The notes: generated by a model not told the origin, from the sequence alone. A stretch of 64,000 bases of DNA from DYRB01 sp963709645 (GCA_963709645.1 CAVPXP010000003.1:306149-370148); one strand, 5' to 3'. Positions 27,801 through 36,115 are shown, numbered from the stretch's first letter. Numbers and translations are program-made.

Positions 27801-28682
27801 CGGGTGCGCGAGCGCCTGCAGCACGTCATCGCTCGGGAGACGAGTTTCGACCTGGAGTTTCGAACAGTGCGGCCCAGCGGTGAAGAGCGTTTTCTGCGCG
27901 CCCGCGGGGAGATCCGTCGCGATGAAGACGGGCGCGCCGCGGTCTTGGCCGGAACCCTCCTCGACTTCACCGAGCGCAAGCAGGTGGAACTGTCGCTGGA
28001 ACGGTCCCGCGCCACATTGCGCGAGCTCGCGGCCCATCTGCAGTCGGTGCGGGAAGAAGAGCGCAGTGCCGTCGCCCGGGAGATCCACGATGAAATGGGC
28101 CAGGTGCTCACCGCCCTCAAGATCGACCTGGTGCGCCTGCGCTCGCGACTGAAGGACAAGAAGGATGCGGCGGCGACTGATCTGGTGGCCTCCATGTTGC
28201 GGTCGGTCGACGACACCATCGGCACCGTGCAACGCATCATGGCGGAGCTGCGTCCGTCTGTACTCGACGACCTTGGGCTGATCGCCGCAATCGAATGGCA
28301 GACGCGGCAGTTCGCGAATCGCACCGGAATTGCCTGCGAGCTCGATTTACCCGAACCCACATTGCACCTGTCCCAGCGGGCACGCACCGCCCTGTTCCGA
28401 ATTCTCCAGGAGTCACTGACCAACGTCGCCCGCCACGCCAATGCGAGCCGCGTGGCCGTGACCCTTATTTGCGACACGGTCTGGACGAGCCTGTCGGTGG
28501 CCGACAACGGCAAGGGGATCAGGCGCCCTGGACCTGGAAGACAGCCGCTCCTTCGGCCTGCTCGGCATGCGCGAGCGGGCCGCGGTATTCGGCGGCACCG
28601 TAGAGATTCGAGGCGAGGCCAATGCAGGCACAACCGTCAAGGTGAGCTTGCCGACCCATACCCTCAACGGGGATTCAGATGA
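24822..28682 (+). CDS. multi-PAS sensor histidine kinase (NarL/UhpB-type, HisKA_3), C-terminal frameshift
   Basis: 1286 aa in the annotated frame. A GAF-like region (about 1-165, YVGLPLLDPAGRVLGQIGVL) is followed by about seven PAS domains (roughly 180, 300, 425, 550, 680, 810 and 940 onward). Then comes a HisKA_3 dimerisation helix with phospho-His near residue 1089 (AVAREIHDEMGQVLTALKID), and an HATPase with N-box (LFRILQESLTNVARHA) and DNGKGI. No transmembrane helix is visible, so it is probably cytosolic. Just after DNGKGI (about 28520-28530) a one-base shift moves the G2 box into another frame (SFGLLGMRERAAVFGG), which would end at 28704. The response regulator starts at 28679, so the two genes overlap. 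Confidence 0.88.
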   Translation: MHTHLLANPVTWNVLSKTGLDCYEALVEHWANTLGVAIAFVIESLDAQGNRVCPVACWGGVASFYGGQCFDTQGTPCERLQRGASSLYADRLAERFPDDPWIAQSGMQSYVGLPLLDPAGRVLGQIGVLDDKPLTDPHKVASLLEAFVPRCTAEMLRARRDLAHQRLLNGAPWALYRAAPPQFAADIVTPEGEGFLGFSPAEIGSYADLRCRQLFEDDRERALATFAEAMETGRSFRIHYRLWDKDRKAVHQFQDSGQVERDRHGRPTHLSGVLLDVTTRRAGGAERRQNERAILSRIDDLPGLVFRCAADAVWRMEYVGGASRALTGYGPDELVYGPKSIFRLLVHPAFRQRVQEVRRRAAETGGGYRVDYRLFDLNQVEHHVTETGQGVQDAQGRPTAVDGFILDQTEQDAALQALSESEERFRKMAATAQDAILMLDDLGCIEFWNEAATRILGYTEKEAIGQDVHLLLGPPGYRTKAAAGMSAFANTGAGEVVNRTTHLTALHKDGTEIPVDLSVSSLQVGGRWHALGMMRDVTEREQALAALRESEARFRTLFEEAADGLLIADPATGRFIAGNQRMADQLRCRREELTELAVADIHPDEDLAWVQAEFQRLAALDHGAASQDIPVKRRDGTLYVANISSYKTQFEGRTYLAGAFRDVTDRIEAERRLQVERSRLQSYLDNAPVVTLVFDPTGRVQMINRRGCELFGYTADELVGRHWFDEIVVEADQVSAKRGFTRCLGHRPGTCGTCEYAVTTRSGEVRQLTWLSSVLQDDTGATSGLMVSGEDVTERRSMEQALKGARERLEMVIDTVPAVLYTCAAWEGLPMTFIGDYLREHFGIEPDAALGRSGDWRDYAHPDDLPRLSGACADLWRDGYLANEFRLRSGDGTYRWVQNELRIVRDDLGEPHEVVGYLLDIGLRKAAEQTLTEREAGLARAQSIANLGSWETNFQTGAETWSDEVYRIFGFAPRTFVPTGEEFLGRVHPDDAGRVRERLQHVIARETSFDLEFRTVRPSGEERFLRARGEIRRDEDGRAAVLAGTLLDFTERKQVELSLERSRATLRELAAHLQSVREEERSAVAREIHDEMGQVLTALKIDLVRLRSRLKDKKDAAATDLVASMLRSVDDTIGTVQRIMAELRPSVLDDLGLIAAIEWQTRQFANRTGIACELDLPEPTLHLSQRARTALFRILQESLTNVARHANASRVAVTLICDTVWTSLSVADNGKGIRRPGPGRQPLLRPARHARAGRGIRRHRRDSRRGQCRHNRQGELADPYPQRGFR

Positions 28683-29314
28683 TGACCACGCTGCTTATGG
28701 TTGATGACCACGCATTGGTTCGCAGGGGCCTGCGTTCCATTGTCGAGGAAGACCTGCCCGGCATCAATGTCGAGGAAGCGGGCACCGCCCGCGAGGGGCT
28801 GCAGGCCCTGCGCGATCACCTCGCCGATGCGGTCGTTCTGGATATTGGGCTACCAGACCGGACCGGGCTCGATCTGCTCAAGCGCATCCACCAGGAATGG
28901 CCCCGGTTGCCCGTACTGATCCTCAGCATGTACGACGAGGACCAGTACGGGCTGCGCGTGATGCGGGCCGGTGCGGCCGGTTACCTCTCCAAGGGGAGCG
29001 CCCCGGAGAATCTGGTCTTCGCCTTGAAAAAGATTCTCCACGGCGGCCGTTACGTGAGCCCCGCCTTGGGCGAAAAGCTCGCCGCTCATGTCTCGGGTGA
29101 CCTGCAGGAAGAGCCGCACCAGTCGCTCTCGGATCGCGAGTATCAGGTGTTCCGCCTCATCGCATCCGGCAAGACGGTGTCGGAGATTGCCGGTGACCTC
29201 TCGCTGAGCGTCAAGACTGTCAGCACGCACCGCGCCCGCATCCTCCAGAAGATGGGCTTGAAGCACAATGCCGACCTGACCCATTACGCAATGAGCAAGG
29301 GCTTGGTGGATTAG
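28679..29314 (+). CDS. LuxR/NarL-family response regulator
   Basis: 211 aa. Receiver domain residues 1-120 (LLMVDDHALVRRGL acidic pair, phospho-Asp in VVLDIGLPDRTG, Lys in GYLSKGSAPE), then a LuxR-type helix-turn-helix at about 145-205 (LSDREYQVFRLIASGKTVSE, LSLSVKTVSTHRARILQKMG). It is co-transcribed with the multi-PAS kinase and forms its partner. Close to the UvrY/GacA or NarL group. Targets are unknown; adjacent haem-protein genes are reasonable candidates by position only. Confidence 0.92.
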   Translation: MMTTLLMVDDHALVRRGLRSIVEEDLPGINVEEAGTAREGLQALRDHLADAVVLDIGLPDRTGLDLLKRIHQEWPRLPVLILSMYDEDQYGLRVMRAGAAGYLSKGSAPENLVFALKKILHGGRYVSPALGEKLAAHVSGDLQEEPHQSLSDREYQVFRLIASGKTVSEIAGDLSLSVKTVSTHRARILQKMGLKHNADLTHYAMSKGLVD

Positions 29315-29590
29315 GGAAACGCTGACCAAAGCGTTTCCCGTGCGGGCCACGGAGGGCCCGCCATTTCCAACGGCGCTAACGACCATGGCGCCCGCGCCAC
29401 CCCAGAACATGAAAGTTGCGGGCGCCATGGTCCTTCCCTCACCCCGCCCTCTCCCAGGGGGAGAGGGAGAGTTGGAGCGCGCTCCCGGCGCGACTTTCAC
29501 GGTAAGCCGTTGAAAATGGAGCGCTCCACGAGTCGCGCCTCGGGGAGCGCGAGCTGATTCAAACCAGGGATGGCTTTAATCAGCATCTCC
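29315..29590. mobile_element. MITE-like element, copy 2, interrupted by a nested insertion
   Basis: Starts directly at the stop codon of the response regulator with GGAAACGCTGACCAAAGC and ends GCTTTAATCAGCATCTCC. It is flanked by TTAG on both sides. Without the insert (29380-29505) it is about 150 bp and nearly identical to copy 1. Confidence 0.8.
29380..29505. repeat. 126-bp insertion inside MITE-like copy 2
   Basis: Copies 1 and 3 read GCTAAGCCGTTG at this point; copy 2 reads GCTAA, then 123 bp, then TAAGCCGTTG, so a TAA is duplicated. The insert contains a perfect inverted repeat (CCATGGCGCCCGC at the left, GCGGGCGCCATGG at about 29418-29430) and a GGGAGAGGGAGAG-type palindrome. Confidence 0.75.
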
Positions 29591-29620
29591 TTAGGGAGCC
29601 CGAGCGAGCGCAGGATGCCG

Positions 29621-29656
29621 GCTTTCAGTTTTCAGCTTTCAGCTTTCAGCTTCTGA
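29621..29656. repeat. short tandem repeat (TTTCAGC-type heptamers)
   Basis: Four near-copies of CTTTCAG lie head to tail, followed by CTTCTGAAGCC, so GGCTTTCAG and CTGAAGCC can pair. It sits about 30 bp after the permease stop (minus strand) and might act as a weak terminator. Confidence 0.55.
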
Positions 29657-29687
29657 AGCCAGGTGGTGCCGGACAGGACCCGGAGAA

Positions 29688-30932
29688 TCAATCGGTCCGC
29701 AGCGCCTCGACGGGTGTCAGGCGGGACGCCTTGAGCGCGGGATAGAGTCCGAACAACACACCGATGGTGACGGCGACACCCGCCGCAAGCAAGAGCGACC
29801 AGGGACGGATGAGCACCACAAGCGACTGCGAGGATGCGATGAGCCAGGCGACACCCACCCCAGCCGCCAGCCCGATGACGGCGCCCAGGATCGAGAGCGC
29901 GGCGGCCTCCGCCAGGAACTGGTTGCGGATGTCCCGGGGCCTGGCCCCCAAGGCGAGCCGCAGCCCGATCTCGCGGGTGCGCTCCGATACGGACACCAGC
30001 ATGATGTTCATGATGCTGATGCCGCCGACGACCAGGGACACGGAGGCGACGGCGGAGAGCCAGAAGGACAGGACGCCGGACGCAGCCTCCCGGCTGGCCT
30101 GCACATCGGCCAGATTCTGCACCTTGAAGTCGTCCTCGGCCTGCGGGCCAAGCCGGTGCCGCTGGCGGAGCAACGAGCGGATCTCGCCGGCTGCGCCGGG
30201 GAGCCGATCCGCCCGGTCGACCTTCACCATCAGGTACTGCACCGCGCCGAGGCGCGCCTGGTAGGGACCCAGTACGCGGATTCTCGCCGTTGCGAGCGGC
30301 ATCATGACCTTGTCGTCCTGATCAGCACCCGCCGCGCTCTGGCCCTTTGGCGCCAGGACGCCAATGACTTCGAACGGGGCATCGCCGACGCGGATCAGCT
30401 CCCCGATGGACCCGCCTTCCGGAAAGAGCCGGTGGGCGACGGTCGCACCCAGCAGGACGACCTTGCCCGCACCAGTCAACTCGTCCGACGAAAAGGGGCG
30501 GCCTGCGGAGAGCCGCCACTCCCGTGCATCGAGATAATCGTTGTCGATGCCCTGGGCTGTGGTCGACCAGTTCACGCCGCCCCGCACCACCTGCGCACGC
30601 TGGAACAGGGACGCCGCAGCGACGAGGACACCCGGTATCTCGGCGGCGATGGCGCGGGCATCCCCTTCGGTAAGGGTCTGTCGGCTGCCGCCGCCGAGCC
30701 GGACCCCCTGGCTCACCAAGCTGCCGGGTGTAACCAGCAGCAGGTTGCCTCCCAGACTTCGAATCTGCTCGATCACCCGCACCCGCGCGCCCTCGCCGAC
30801 GGCCACGACGGCGACAACTGCAGCCACGCCGACCAGGACCCCGAGCATGGTGAGCACGCTGCGCAGGGGGTGGACGCGCAGGGAGGCGGCGGCCACGGCA
30901 AGGGTCAGGTCGGCACGCATGGGGCTGGGCAC
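29688..30932 (-). CDS. MacB-like ABC transporter permease
   Basis: 414 aa. GTG 30932 overlaps the ATPase gene; ATG 30920 is an alternative start. The N-terminal helix (LRSVLTMLGVLVGVAAVVAVVA) is followed by a MacB-type periplasmic domain (about 45-255, with LLVTPGSLVSQGV). Three C-terminal helices carry the FtsX signature (GGISIMNIMLVSVSERTREI, GLRLALGARPRDI). MacB-type permeases do not move substrate through the membrane directly but drive export from the periplasm through an adaptor and an outer-membrane channel. It is third in a three-gene operon with a HlyD-type adaptor; no TolC gene is near. Confidence 0.9.
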   Translation of the reverse strand: MPSPMRADLTLAVAAASLRVHPLRSVLTMLGVLVGVAAVVAVVAVGEGARVRVIEQIRSLGGNLLLVTPGSLVSQGVRLGGGSRQTLTEGDARAIAAEIPGVLVAAASLFQRAQVVRGGVNWSTTAQGIDNDYLDAREWRLSAGRPFSSDELTGAGKVVLLGATVAHRLFPEGGSIGELIRVGDAPFEVIGVLAPKGQSAAGADQDDKVMMPLATARIRVLGPYQARLGAVQYLMVKVDRADRLPGAAGEIRSLLRQRHRLGPQAEDDFKVQNLADVQASREAASGVLSFWLSAVASVSLVVGGISIMNIMLVSVSERTREIGLRLALGARPRDIRNQFLAEAAALSILGAVIGLAAGVGVAWLIASSQSLVVLIRPWSLLLAAGVAVTIGVLFGLYPALKASRLTPVEALRTD

Positions 30933-31633
30933 TCGTCCTCGGGCATGGTCGCAGACCCTCCGGCAACCACACGCCCGTCGCGAATCTGCACTTGCCGGCG
31001 CGCGTGCGCGGCTACCGACGGATCATGGGTGACGAGAACGACGGTGACACCGGCGCGGTTGAGATCCTGGAACAGCGAGAGGATGGCCGCGCCGCTGCGG
31101 CTATCGAGCGAGCCGGTCGGCTCGTCCGCGAGCAGCAGCGTCGGCTCGTTGGCCAAGGCCCTGGCGATGGCCACCCGTTGCTGCTCTCCCCCGGAGAGCT
31201 GGCTGGGCAGGTGATGGGCGTGATGGGCCAGCCCGACCTGCGTCAGGAGCCGGTGCGCCCTTTCGCGCCGTGCCTTGCGGGCCGCACCGGCATACCAGAG
31301 GGGCAGCTCGACGTTCTCCTGCGCGGACAAGCGCGGCAGGAGGTTGAAGCTCTGGAAGACGAAACCGATGGCGCGGTTGCGGAGGTCGGCAAGCCGATCG
31401 ACGTCCAGGGCCTCCACCGCCTCGGCACCGAGCCAGTAGCGCCCTTCGGACGGGCGGTCGAGGCAGCCCAGGATGTGCAGTAGGGTCGTCTTTCCCGAGC
31501 CGGACGGCCCCGTCACGGCAACCAGCTCGCCCGCAGCGATCTGCAGCGAGACGTCGGCCAGCACCCGCAGTCGCTGCGGGCCGCTCCCGTAGGCCTTTCC
31601 GATGCCCTCGGTACGGACCAGGGCGCTGCTCAC
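30905..31633 (-). CDS. MacB-type ABC transporter ATP-binding protein
   Basis: 242 aa. Walker A GPSGSGKTTLLHILG, Q-loop region AIGFVFQSFNLLPRLS, signature LSGGEQQRVAIARALA, Walker B LLLADEPTGSLD and switch VTHD are all intact. This is the LolD/MacB group. The start overlaps the adaptor gene by 4 nt (ATGA), and the end overlaps the permease. ATPase and permease are separate proteins here, unlike E. coli MacB where they are fused. Confidence 0.93.
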   Translation of the reverse strand: MSSALVRTEGIGKAYGSGPQRLRVLADVSLQIAAGELVAVTGPSGSGKTTLLHILGCLDRPSEGRYWLGAEAVEALDVDRLADLRNRAIGFVFQSFNLLPRLSAQENVELPLWYAGAARKARRERAHRLLTQVGLAHHAHHLPSQLSGGEQQRVAIARALANEPTLLLADEPTGSLDSRSGAAILSLFQDLNRAGVTVVLVTHDPSVAAHARRQVQIRDGRVVAGGSATMPEDECPAPCVPT

Positions 31634-33057
31634 CGCTCCGACCGCCCCTCGCCTTCCCGCGCAGCGTAGCCGACGGCCAGCCGATCGCCGGGCTGGACCT
31701 CGCCGCGCAGCATCACGGTGAATTGCTCGTCGCTCGCCCCGGTGAGCAGGTACAGGGGAGACAGGCGACCGCCGGCGTCCAGGCGCCAGACCCGCAGCGC
31801 GCCGCTCTCGTCCCGGGCGGACGCCGCGTCTTCGGCGGGCTCCTCTCGGGGCGCGAACCGCAGGGCCGCATTGGGGATCCGCACCGCCTGATGCGCCTCG
31901 GCCACCAGGATCCGAACAACGGCGGTCATACCCGGCAGGAGGACGAGATCAGGGTTGTCCGCATCCACGAGGACCGTGTAGGTCACCACGTTCTGGAGCA
32001 GGTTCGGTGCCTTGTGGATCGCACTGACCGTCCCTTCGAACCGGCGACCGGGAAAGGCGTCCACAGTGAAGTGGGCGGCCTGACCGGCGCGCAGCCGGCC
32101 GATGTCGGCCTCGTCCACGTGGGTCTCGACGCGCATGCGCGACAGGTCTTCGGCCAAGGTGAAAAGTGTCGGCGCCTGGAGGCTCGCAGCCACGGTCTGT
32201 CCCGCCTCGACGTCGCGGCGGATCACCACCCCGTCGATGGGCGCGCGGATCTCGGTTCGGCGCAGCTCGACGCTGGCCACATCGAGGGCGGCCGCGCGCT
32301 GCTTGACGGCGGCCTGGCCGAGGGCGACTAGCGACTGGGCGGCGGTCACCTCCGCGGCAGCCGCCGCGATCTCGGCGTCCTGTACGGCGAGCAGCCCTTC
32401 CGCTGCCGCCCGCTGCGCCTGCGTCACCGCGACCTCGGTTGCCGCCTGCTGCCGGTCGCTGTCGGAGGTCCCGCCGCGGCCCGCAAGTGTCTCGCGCCGA
32501 TCCAGCGTGAGCACGGCATCCTCCTGGCGCGCCTTCGCGCTGGCGGCCTCTGACTCTGCCACGCGCCGCCGCCACTCCTTCTGCTGCTGTACCGCCTGAG
32601 CCCTGGCGACCGCGGCCTCGCGGCCAAGGAGCTCGGCCCGGGCGACATCGAGCTCGGCCTCCGCCTGGCGCACCCGCGCGGCAAAGGTTTCTGAGCTAAG
32701 ACGCGCCAGCAATTGGCCCGCAGAGACCTGGTCGTTGAAGTCGGCCAACACCTCGGAAACCTGCCCCGAGACCTGAGTGCTTAGGTTCGTGGTCACCACC
32801 GGCCGCACGGTTCCCGTGGCGGCGATCATCGAGACAACGGTGCCGCGATCGACAACGCCGCTGCGGAGATCGGGGTGCACATCCGCCGGAGCCTGCCACC
32901 AGTAAGCCCCCAGTAGGACAGCCGTGGCTGCGGCTGAGGCTAGAGCGGCTGCAGCCCTGCGGCGACTCGGCAGAGGAGCCCAGGTCAAGGTCGCCACCCT
33001 TGACGCAGAGCGATTGTAGGACAAACGCGGATGCGAGCGTCCGTGTTTGGCCGACAC
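31630..33057 (-). CDS. HlyD/MacA-type periplasmic adaptor (membrane fusion protein)
   Basis: 475 aa from GTG 33057; the start is uncertain, and a GTG near 33000 would give a shorter N-terminus just before the membrane anchor (AAALASAAATAVLLGAYWW). A lipoyl half-motif (GTVRPVVTTNLSTQVSGQVSEV), a long alpha-hairpin (about 125-265, Ala/Glu/Arg-rich coiled coil), the second lipoyl half (IRAPIDGVVIRRDVEAGQTV) and beta-barrel (VDEADIGRLRAGQAA) follow in order. It would link the MacB-like permease to an outer-membrane channel. The operon lies between two secreted haem-protein genes, and the exported substrate is unknown. Confidence 0.88.
   Translation of the reverse strand: MSAKHGRSHPRLSYNRSASRVATLTWAPLPSRRRAAAALASAAATAVLLGAYWWQAPADVHPDLRSGVVDRGTVVSMIAATGTVRPVVTTNLSTQVSGQVSEVLADFNDQVSAGQLLARLSSETFAARVRQAEAELDVARAELLGREAAVARAQAVQQQKEWRRRVAESEAASAKARQEDAVLTLDRRETLAGRGGTSDSDRQQAATEVAVTQAQRAAAEGLLAVQDAEIAAAAAEVTAAQSLVALGQAAVKQRAAALDVASVELRRTEIRAPIDGVVIRRDVEAGQTVAASLQAPTLFTLAEDLSRMRVETHVDEADIGRLRAGQAAHFTVDAFPGRRFEGTVSAIHKAPNLLQNVVTYTVLVDADNPDLVLLPGMTAVVRILVAEAHQAVRIPNAALRFAPREEPAEDAASARDESGALRVWRLDAGGRLSPLYLLTGASDEQFTVMLRGEVQPGDRLAVGYAAREGEGRSER
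33014..33026. promoter_or_regulatory. shared 13-bp motif upstream of the octahaem cytochrome
   Basis: TTGTAGGACAAAC is the exact reverse complement of the site at 24485-24497. It lies about 180 bp before the cytochrome start and within the uncertain 5' end of the adaptor gene. It may be a regulator binding site; the evidence is the repeat alone. Confidence 0.25.
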
Positions 33058-33204
33058 CGAGCAGGGCCGATGGGTAGTAACTTTATGAAGGGGTCACACG
33101 GGCTTCGTACGAGTCGCCCCGTCAGCGCTGCACTTTGATCCCGGGTCGATTCTCTGCCAGCGCGATGTGCGGCGGTTCGTGAAACTTTCTGGGAGGAGGC
33201 AAAG

Positions 33205-36051
33205 ATGTGCACGAGCGCTTTAATCTATAAACGGTTGTTGCTGGTGGCGGCAGCCGGCCTTTTTGGCCTATCGGCCGGGGCATGGGCTCAGCAGGTGGTC
33301 CTGAGAGGGCACTACGCCGACGGTGATGAGCAGATCTTCTACCGCCCGGACGTTAACGCTTACCAACTCAGGGGCTACCCTGACGAGGAGGACTGGATTC
33401 CGGCGGCGGAAGTTGAGCGCAGTTTATCCACCGTCCTCTGCGGGAAGTGCCACACGGACGCCATCGCGCAGCTCAAGAACTCCGTGCATTTCACCGGCCA
33501 GGGTCCCAACCCGCGCATTCTGTTCCCCGGCGGCGGGTCTCACGGCCAGGTCGACCGGGCCTGCGGGCTTCCGGGAACGACTGCACTGATCAACTATAAC
33601 AGCGACATCAACCTGGGTGAATGCGGGAAGTGCCATACGGGGCGGTTCATGCCGCCTTTGGAGGGCGCGCTCACGAGCGTATTCATGCAAGGGGGAATGC
33701 CCGCGGAGAACGCGGCGTCCAATGCTGCGAACATTGTCGATGGGGGGCTCAACTGTCTGATTTGCCACGCCGAGACCTATCTCTCTGTGCGCGACGACCT
33801 GACCGAGGAACAGCTCGCGACGCTTCAGATCGCCGGTTATGCGCAGCCGGGTGAGCCCTCGCCATCGCCTCAGGGCTACGCGAACCTCTCCCGCGACAAC
33901 ACGGACTTCGATCATGACGGCGAGCCGGACAACTTGATCGACTCGGACGGCGACGGCGTTGCCGATACCACGCTCCAAATTGATACGGACGGCGATGGCC
34001 TGCCCGACGCGATCTGGCCCACCGTCGCGCAAGACCGGTCGGTTGCCGCGGTACTGTCCGTGGGGACGACCGATGAGCACAGCTGCCTGCGCTGCCATGA
34101 GCACGCGCGCACCGGCTACAAGCGAGGGACCTTGTTCCGCGAGGGATACGACGTTCACGCGAGCCTCTGCTTCGACGACGGGGCCGGGGGATGCGCGAAG
34201 AACAACTGCACCGCCTGTCATGTCACCCTGGATGCCGACCTGGACGGAGACGGCCTGCTCGATGTGCACAAATTCGTGCGCGGTCATCTGGTAGGCGGCG
34301 ACCTTGCGGCGGCCGACTATCCGCCACCGGCACCGGGCGTAGAGCCTGACCCCGAGGATGAGACGCACCTGACCTGCGTCCAGTGTCATCCGATTGACGA
34401 GCTTCCGGGTGAGATACACAGCAGGAGGCACTTGGCGACCATCGCCTGTGAGACCTGTCACATCGTCCAGAGCGGCGGCATCACTTATTCCGTTTACGGC
34501 CAAGGCGCCCACCTGTCCTTCGGCCGCAACGCGGCCGGGCGCGACACCAAGGTCATCACCCTGGACCACATGATCGCCGAGGAAGAAGTGGAGGGGGATG
34601 TAGAAGCGGATTTCGCGGCCTACAAATTGACACCAGTATTGATGTGGTTCAACGGCTCGACGTCCTTCCTCGCCCAATCCCTCGCTACGCGCGACTCCGA
34701 CGCGGCAAAGATCGCCCCGTTCAAACCGATGGCAAACGGCATGGTGATGGACTCCCGGTTCTTCCGCGGTCTGACCATGAAAAACAAGGCCGGGGAGCTC
34801 TACAACAGGTTCTCCATGTATCGCTTCTTCGCCAATGCGGCGAATTGCACGAATGAGGGGATCGACCCCTCCATCTGCGGCGATGACGGCCTCTATGGCA
34901 ATGCGGACGCCTTTACGGCGCTCGGCCTGTTGGGCACGGTCAAGGACAGGGACGGGAACGTCATTGTCCAGGGACTAACGCCTGAGGAGACGCGCAAGAT
35001 GAGACTATCCGACTTGATGGACATGTCGGACCCAAGCAAACAGGCAATGGCAATGATGATGGCCTTCCCCAATCTGATGAACTTCAGCAAGGCGGCCTAC
35101 GGCTATGAGCACTATCTCGTCAGCAGCGCCTTCGCAGGCACTGAGGCGGATGCGGACGGCGACGGTATCATCGATCGAACGGCACCCTTCCAGTTCGATA
35201 TGTATGGTGCGGTGAACGCGGGTCTGGACCAGTTCAAGGGATTCAATGTGCCGATGTACCTGCCGACGGACTACGAGTGGTATCCGAAGTTCGGGAACTG
35301 GTCCAATGTGGCGACGATGAAACTGCCCGACGGCAGTTTCATGAAGCTCTTCCTGACCATGCAGCTCATGCAGCAGTATCCCGATCCCGAGATGCAGGGG
35401 CTGATCCAGCAGTGGGTGGGCAACTACCCGGCCTTTTCCAATGGCGTCACCTTGGGAGGCCACGGCGTCGCGCCGAACCCGGAAGAGAACGCCCTTGGGG
35501 CCTCAGTCGGAGGCACGGACACCGGCTGCTTCGATTGCCACGGCGCTGGAGGCATTCTGGATAATCCCGTTCCCGTCACCGACAAGGTGCTAGTCGACGT
35601 ACCCTTCCCGTTCCCCATGAACATGGCGGAGATGCCTGTCTGGCGCTGGGTCTACTACAAAGCGCGCGGGATCGTCAAACTGGGTCTCAGAACCGCCGAC
35701 GAAGACGTCGCCGCCGGTACGGCAGATATCGACATCGACGGGGATGAGTTCTATGTAAAGACGAGCGCCAATCGCATGGTGCTGAACTGGTTCACGCCGG
35801 GTGCGCCGCTTACGGCTAACGGCCAGCCGCTCGCAGGCGGCTACGGCACCTTCACGCGTCCCGATGACCCCTGGGCCCTGGAGGGCACGGGCCTGCGCAG
35901 GGGTTCGCTGACCTGGTTCGGCGGCGCCTGGATGCCGGTATTGGAGCCGGTGACGACTGCAGCGCCGAACTACGCCGTCCTGGGCTATACACGCGATGAG
36001 GTCATCTACGACAGCATCGAGGCCTTGCGGGAAGCGGCCATGACTCCGTAA
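33205..36051 (+). CDS. secreted octahaem c-type cytochrome with calcium-binding-type Asp repeats
   Basis: 948 aa with a strong ribosome site (GGGAGGAGGCAAAG). The signal peptide ends about AGAWA. Eight CxxCH motifs begin at residues 79, 140, 184, 294, 335, 391, 415 and 775 (CGKCH, CGKCH, CLICH, CLRCH, CTACH, CVQCH, CETCH, CFDCH). Between haems 3 and 4 (about 234-272) are thrombospondin-type-3-like repeats (DSDGDGVADTTLQIDTDGDG); another DADGDGIID lies near 650. There is no C-terminal membrane anchor. The role is probably periplasmic or extracellular electron transfer or a multihaem oxidoreductase. It is unlike standard hydroxylamine oxidoreductase or NrfA, and no haem with a Lys ligand is seen. 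It ends at a terminator. Confidence 0.85.
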   Translation: MCTSALIYKRLLLVAAAGLFGLSAGAWAQQVVLRGHYADGDEQIFYRPDVNAYQLRGYPDEEDWIPAAEVERSLSTVLCGKCHTDAIAQLKNSVHFTGQGPNPRILFPGGGSHGQVDRACGLPGTTALINYNSDINLGECGKCHTGRFMPPLEGALTSVFMQGGMPAENAASNAANIVDGGLNCLICHAETYLSVRDDLTEEQLATLQIAGYAQPGEPSPSPQGYANLSRDNTDFDHDGEPDNLIDSDGDGVADTTLQIDTDGDGLPDAIWPTVAQDRSVAAVLSVGTTDEHSCLRCHEHARTGYKRGTLFREGYDVHASLCFDDGAGGCAKNNCTACHVTLDADLDGDGLLDVHKFVRGHLVGGDLAAADYPPPAPGVEPDPEDETHLTCVQCHPIDELPGEIHSRRHLATIACETCHIVQSGGITYSVYGQGAHLSFGRNAAGRDTKVITLDHMIAEEEVEGDVEADFAAYKLTPVLMWFNGSTSFLAQSLATRDSDAAKIAPFKPMANGMVMDSRFFRGLTMKNKAGELYNRFSMYRFFANAANCTNEGIDPSICGDDGLYGNADAFTALGLLGTVKDRDGNVIVQGLTPEETRKMRLSDLMDMSDPSKQAMAMMMAFPNLMNFSKAAYGYEHYLVSSAFAGTEADADGDGIIDRTAPFQFDMYGAVNAGLDQFKGFNVPMYLPTDYEWYPKFGNWSNVATMKLPDGSFMKLFLTMQLMQQYPDPEMQGLIQQWVGNYPAFSNGVTLGGHGVAPNPEENALGASVGGTDTGCFDCHGAGGILDNPVPVTDKVLVDVPFPFPMNMAEMPVWRWVYYKARGIVKLGLRTADEDVAAGTADIDIDGDEFYVKTSANRMVLNWFTPGAPLTANGQPLAGGYGTFTRPDDPWALEGTGLRRGSLTWFGGAWMPVLEPVTTAAPNYAVLGYTRDEVIYDSIEALREAAMTP

Positions 36052-36084
36052 CGCCCGGAGAACCGCAGCAACTCGCTGCAATCC

Positions 36085-36115
36085 GTGCGCCGGCCTTTGG
36101 CCGGCGCACTTTTTT
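36085..36115 (+). terminator. rho-independent terminator of the octahaem cytochrome gene
   Basis: GTGCGCCGGCC (36085-36095), loop TTT, GGCCGGCGCAC (36099-36109), then TTTTTT. A perfect 11-bp stem 34 bp after the stop codon. Confidence 0.93.

Noticed and set aside
33205..36051. Hydroxylamine oxidoreductase or tetrathionate reductase
   Set aside because: Eight haems fit, but length, spacing and the Asp repeats do not match what I know of these families; left as an unassigned octahaem cytochrome.
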